From Lachnoclostridium phytofermentans (GTDB lineage Bacteria; Bacillota; Clostridia; Lachnospirales; Lachnospiraceae), in contig NZ_JPOF01000003.1 in NCBI RefSeq assembly GCF_000733755.1, positions 846,501-910,500 of the forward strand: 64,000 nucleotides of DNA. Direction: 5' to 3'. Made by a program: the position numbers and the translations under genes. Shown piece after piece: positions 61,325 through 64,000 of this stretch; positions within the stretch are counted from its first letter, which is position 1; each line of letters begins with the position of its first letter. The notes beneath the pieces were generated by a model. It was not told the DNA's origin. It worked only from the letters and a program-made list of their open reading frames with translations, and made no database searches.

Positions 61325-61699
61325 TTACGAAAATAACTTCTTTTTTATTAAAGCTAACAATTTGATTTGGACTGACATAATAGAAAATCCGCCAGCAATT
61401 CCAGTTAATAATCTCCTCTTATTATTAGATTCATTGATCTTTGCCTGCTGTATCGCCCAATCCGCAAACATTACAAAAGCTCCTGTGATAGAGAGTTTTT
61501 TATGAAATCCAAATATCATATAGCACGGAATTGCGATCAGATAACCTAAGATAACACCGACGCAGCGAGCGCATACCGGGAATTGATAACCGTGATAGAA
61601 AAAACTTCTCTCTGGCTTTTGATGGCATCCGGTGTATTCTCCAATTCTCATAAGCTTCTTCCACATTTCATCATGTTTTTTACGTACAGTAATCTGCAT
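61325..61699 (-). CDS. DUF2085 domain membrane protein
   Basis: 124 residues from the ATG at 61699, preceded by AAGGAGGGGAGT. The DUF2085 signature CHQKPERSFFYHGYQFPVCARCVGV is complete and is followed by two or three hydrophobic segments. Conserved Cys and His suggest metal or haem contact, but function is unknown. Separated by 50 bp from the upstream zinc-ribbon gene, so probably co-transcribed. Confidence 0.85.
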   Translation of the reverse strand: MQITVRKKHDEMWKKLMRIGEYTGCHQKPERSFFYHGYQFPVCARCVGVILGYLIAIPCYMIFGFHKKLSITGAFVMFADWAIQQAKINESNNKRRLLTGIAGGFSIMSVQIKLLALIKKKLFS

Positions 61700-61749
61700 A
61701 CTCCCCTCCTTAACTATCGTCATACTAAGAATTTAACGGCTAACTATGC

Positions 61750-61962
61750 TTATGTTCTAAATTTTCTTCCGCAATGATGGCATACCCAGAATGATCGCCT
61801 TATAGTATGTGATTTTCCCATTCCACATAAGCCACATACCCAACCAATTGGCCCTAAAATTAGATAACCACAACAACCTTTTCCGAATCCATACCCCTTT
61901 TGATTGGTTTCAGACTCTTCCACAATAACACAGCGATCATCCCCACAATTTGGACATCTCAT
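61750..61962 (-). CDS. Small zinc-ribbon protein
   Basis: 70 residues with CxxC pairs at both ends: MRCPNCGDDRC and VCHHCGRKF. A glycine-rich hydrophobic centre (GKGCCGYLILGPIGWVCGLCG) may be membrane-inserted. I do not know a function; similar small proteins occur in many Firmicutes. The ATG at 61962 has a GGAGGAT ribosome site. Confidence 0.75.
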   Translation of the reverse strand: MRCPNCGDDRCVIVEESETNQKGYGFGKGCCGYLILGPIGWVCGLCGMGKSHTIRRSFWVCHHCGRKFRT

Positions 61963-62140
61963 ATCTATATCCTCCGCATTTATAATGAATTCCTTTTCTT
62001 ATTTATAGCCAGAGTTTAGCATACTTAGATGCGTCCTGCAACGAATCTAGGAATTTTTAATTCGGTGCTTTTCTATTTCTAATCAATCTCTCATTTCTTT
62101 ACTCAAAAGTTCCTATTATAATCTGCATTATACATAACGA

Positions 62141-62174
62141 AAAAAGCTGCTCAAAACAGATTCAAAGCAGCTCA
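62141..62174 (-). terminator. Terminator of the lone receiver gene
   Basis: On the minus strand AGCTGCT, loop, AGCAGCT, then TTTTTT, about 45 bp after the stop codon. Confidence 0.75.
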
Positions 62175-62218
62175 TTGCCACAATTTCTCCTCTGTTTAGA
62201 ACAGCCATATGCTTTACA

Positions 62219-62611
62219 CTAAATTAATTCCAATTTCTTTAATACATTCTCAAATTTCGTTTGATCGATTGGTTTCCCTGCATATGCAACACAACCAAGC
62301 TCGAAGGCTTTCGTAACATTTCTTCCTTCACTTAAAGCAGTTGTCATAATAATCTTTGCCTGTTTTTCTTCAGGAATGCCTTTTTCTTTTTCTAAATCAC
62401 GGATTCCCTTTAATGCTTGATAACCATCCAATGCCGGCATCATAATATCAAGACAAACTAAATCATATGGTTCATTTGATTCAAGTGCCATCGTAAAGGC
62501 ATCTACTGCTTCCATCCCATCTACCGTAATATCACATTCTCCGTATTGCGATAAAAATCGAAGCATAAACTTTCTACTTGCAAAATCATCTTCCGCTATT
62601 AGTATCTTCAC
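62219..62611 (-). CDS. Stand-alone CheY-like response regulator
   Basis: 130 residues, a receiver domain only: IAEDDFASRKFMLRFL (acidic pair), phospho-Asp in YDLVCLDIMMPALDGYQ, Thr in IIMTTALSEG and Lys in YAGKPIDQTKFE. No output domain and no kinase gene adjacent. Acts by protein contact, for instance in motility or development; the partner is unknown. Confidence 0.92.
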   Translation of the reverse strand: MKILIAEDDFASRKFMLRFLSQYGECDITVDGMEAVDAFTMALESNEPYDLVCLDIMMPALDGYQALKGIRDLEKEKGIPEEKQAKIIMTTALSEGRNVTKAFELGCVAYAGKPIDQTKFENVLKKLELI

Positions 62612-62836
62612 TGAATCCTCTCCTCAAAATTATTACCTATCCCAAGGTTTACAATAATACCCGTTGTAGGGAAAACGTAAAATTACATGAAAACAGTTCT
62701 TCTTAGGCATATTCCTTCGTTATTACGACTTATATGGATAAGATATCTACACTTTCCCTTGTAGTATAATGTCATTATACACCGTTTTTTGTTAATAATC
62801 TAGTCACTTTCCAAAATTTCTTAAAATATGAGAAAA

Positions 62837-63907
62837 TTAGTTTAAGATTCCTTTTTCTTTCATATACTCCATTACTGCCCTAAGAAATATATTCATTTCC
62901 TCATCCGTTCCAATACTTACTCTAAGATAATTAGATATCCTTGGTTTATTAAAGTGTCTGACGTAAATATGTTCTTCTCTTAAAGCTTCAAATAATTCTT
63001 TAGCCGAAAGCTTCTCATGGGTAATAAATAAAAAATTCGTTTTGGAATCTGGCATCTGAAATCCTAAACCACGTAGTTCTCTCTTTACGTGCTCTCTAGT
63101 TGCTATAACTTTATCCAGTGTCTCATAAAAATAATCCTTATCCCTTACAGCTTGTGCTCCACATACAATGGAAGGATAGTTCATCGTATAAGAATTATAG
63201 GATTCTTTTACATTCTTTAAAGCTGTTATCAGTTCTGGATTTGCCATAGCATATCCAATTCGCATACCTGCCATCGATCTTGATTTGGAGAAGGTTTGTA
63301 CCACTACTAAATTGTCATATTTTTTTAACAGCGGCAATGCACTTTGCCCACCAAAATCTACATATGCCTCATCTATGATTACAATCGCGTCTTGATTTTT
63401 CGCAATGATATCCTCAATCACACTAAGGTCCTCAGAGATAGAGGTTGGAGCATTTGGATTTGCTATTACAATACCTCCATTTACCTTATAATAGTCTTCT
63501 TTTTTTATGTGAAAGTTCTCATCTAAAGCTGGCCTTTCATATGGTATTCGGTATAAATTTGCCCATACATCATAAAAAGAGTACGTAATATCCGGAAATA
63601 GAATCGGTTTTTCGGAGTTAAAAAAAGTCAAGAAAGACATTGCAAGAACATCGTCAGACCCCACTCCTACAAATATTTGATCTGTAGTTAGGTCATAAAA
63701 TCTTGCTAGTTCTTCTACAAGTTCTGTTGCTTGTGTATCTGGATATAATCGTAACATTTCGGATTGATTATTTAACAAGCCTTCCATATTCTTTGTTGGT
63801 GGATATGGATTTTCGTTGGTATTTAACTTGATTTTATTTAAATCTTTAGGCTGCTCACCTGCCACATAAGGCGTCACCTGTCTTAAATTCTTTTCCCATT
63901 CTCTCAT
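62837..63907 (-). CDS. hisC: Histidinol-phosphate aminotransferase
   Basis: 356 residues from the ATG at 63907 (AGGGAAATC ribosome site), giving the usual start MREWEKNLRQVTPYVAGEQP; the frame is open further upstream into the preceding gene. Fold-type I PLP enzyme with NTNENPYPP, VGVGSDDVLA, NPNAPTSI, DEAYVDF and the PLP Lys in FSKSRSMAGMRIGY. Catalyses the eighth step of histidine synthesis. Whether other his genes precede it cannot be seen. Confidence 0.94.
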   Translation of the reverse strand: MREWEKNLRQVTPYVAGEQPKDLNKIKLNTNENPYPPTKNMEGLLNNQSEMLRLYPDTQATELVEELARFYDLTTDQIFVGVGSDDVLAMSFLTFFNSEKPILFPDITYSFYDVWANLYRIPYERPALDENFHIKKEDYYKVNGGIVIANPNAPTSISEDLSVIEDIIAKNQDAIVIIDEAYVDFGGQSALPLLKKYDNLVVVQTFSKSRSMAGMRIGYAMANPELITALKNVKESYNSYTMNYPSIVCGAQAVRDKDYFYETLDKVIATREHVKRELRGLGFQMPDSKTNFLFITHEKLSAKELFEALREEHIYVRHFNKPRISNYLRVSIGTDEEMNIFLRAVMEYMKEKGILN

Positions 63908-63965
63908 GATTTCCCTCATTTCTGCGCTGTTTTTACCCGATTTACATCGATAAAAAGCTCTGGTA

Positions 63966-64000
63966 TTATTTTTCATATTCTTTCGCCAGTTGCTCAAAGT
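63966..64000 (-). CDS. C-terminus of an unidentified upstream gene (partial)
   Basis: At the right edge the minus strand reads FEQLAKEYEK and then TAA at 63966-63968, ending about 58 bp before the hisC start. This is a plausible end of a co-directional gene; too little is visible to identify it. Confidence 0.45.
   Translation of the reverse strand, partial: FEQLAKEYEK

Noticed and set aside
1-64000. tRNA or rRNA genes
   Set aside because: No cloverleaf-like sequence with a GGTTCRAnTCC arm or conserved rRNA segment was noticed; a tRNAscan run would settle this.

Overview
The window looks like a chromosome segment of an anaerobic, spore-forming Lachnospiraceae bacterium (Clostridium/Lachnoclostridium phytofermentans-like). 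This rests on low GC, Firmicutes-style ribosome binding sites, the sigA-dnaG-dgt-trmK housekeeping block, a SleB-type cortex hydrolase, a TagGH-like exporter and an AT-rich envelope locus. The species is an inference; no search was run.

Layout. 0-7.8 kb (minus strand): AI-2E-type permease, a zinc-type ABC importer (binding protein, ATPase, a 40-aa ORF, permease), a DUF368 protein and a membrane-anchored nucleotide-sugar 4,6-dehydratase. 8.0-9.8 kb (plus): a Wzy/O-antigen-ligase-like polymerase. 9.8-17.7 kb: a nested pile of four insertion sequences. An ISL3-family element with a perfect 8-bp target duplication contains an IS3 (IS150-like) element. That IS3 is itself broken by a second ISL3 element in orfB and by an IS21-family element in its right terminal repeat. 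The IS21 carries two extra genes besides istA and istB. 17.7-30.1 kb (minus): a wall-polysaccharide cluster (SDR reductase/epimerase, priming sugar-phosphate transferase, several glycosyltransferases, a GT4/TagF-like fusion, and an ABC exporter). Together with the 4,6-dehydratase it suggests a 6-deoxy-HexNAc (QuiNAc-like) initiated glycan.

30.1-38 kb: an IS481-type transposase relic, a solitary tyrosine recombinase, then two convergent paralogous secreted Ig-like (BIG2) proteins with nearly identical signal peptides. An identical 18-bp motif lies upstream of each gene, in inverted orientation, and a row of helically phased TGGCATCA repeats lies beside the recombinase. This arrangement could be an invertible surface-protein switch or simply an inverted duplication sharing an operator; it is the main candidate for an undescribed system. 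A structured-RNA candidate sits at 38.2-38.4 kb.

38.8-64 kb: threonine synthase, SleB-like hydrolase, a plus-strand double-AP2 protein, a two-component system with an ABC exporter and a 903-aa surface protein (one operon), RNase P RNA, a TGS-uridine-kinase-like protein, TrmK, SigA, DnaG, Dgt, the feoAB operon with a Fur box, small membrane and zinc-ribbon proteins, a lone receiver protein and HisC. The C-terminus of an unidentified gene lies at the right edge.
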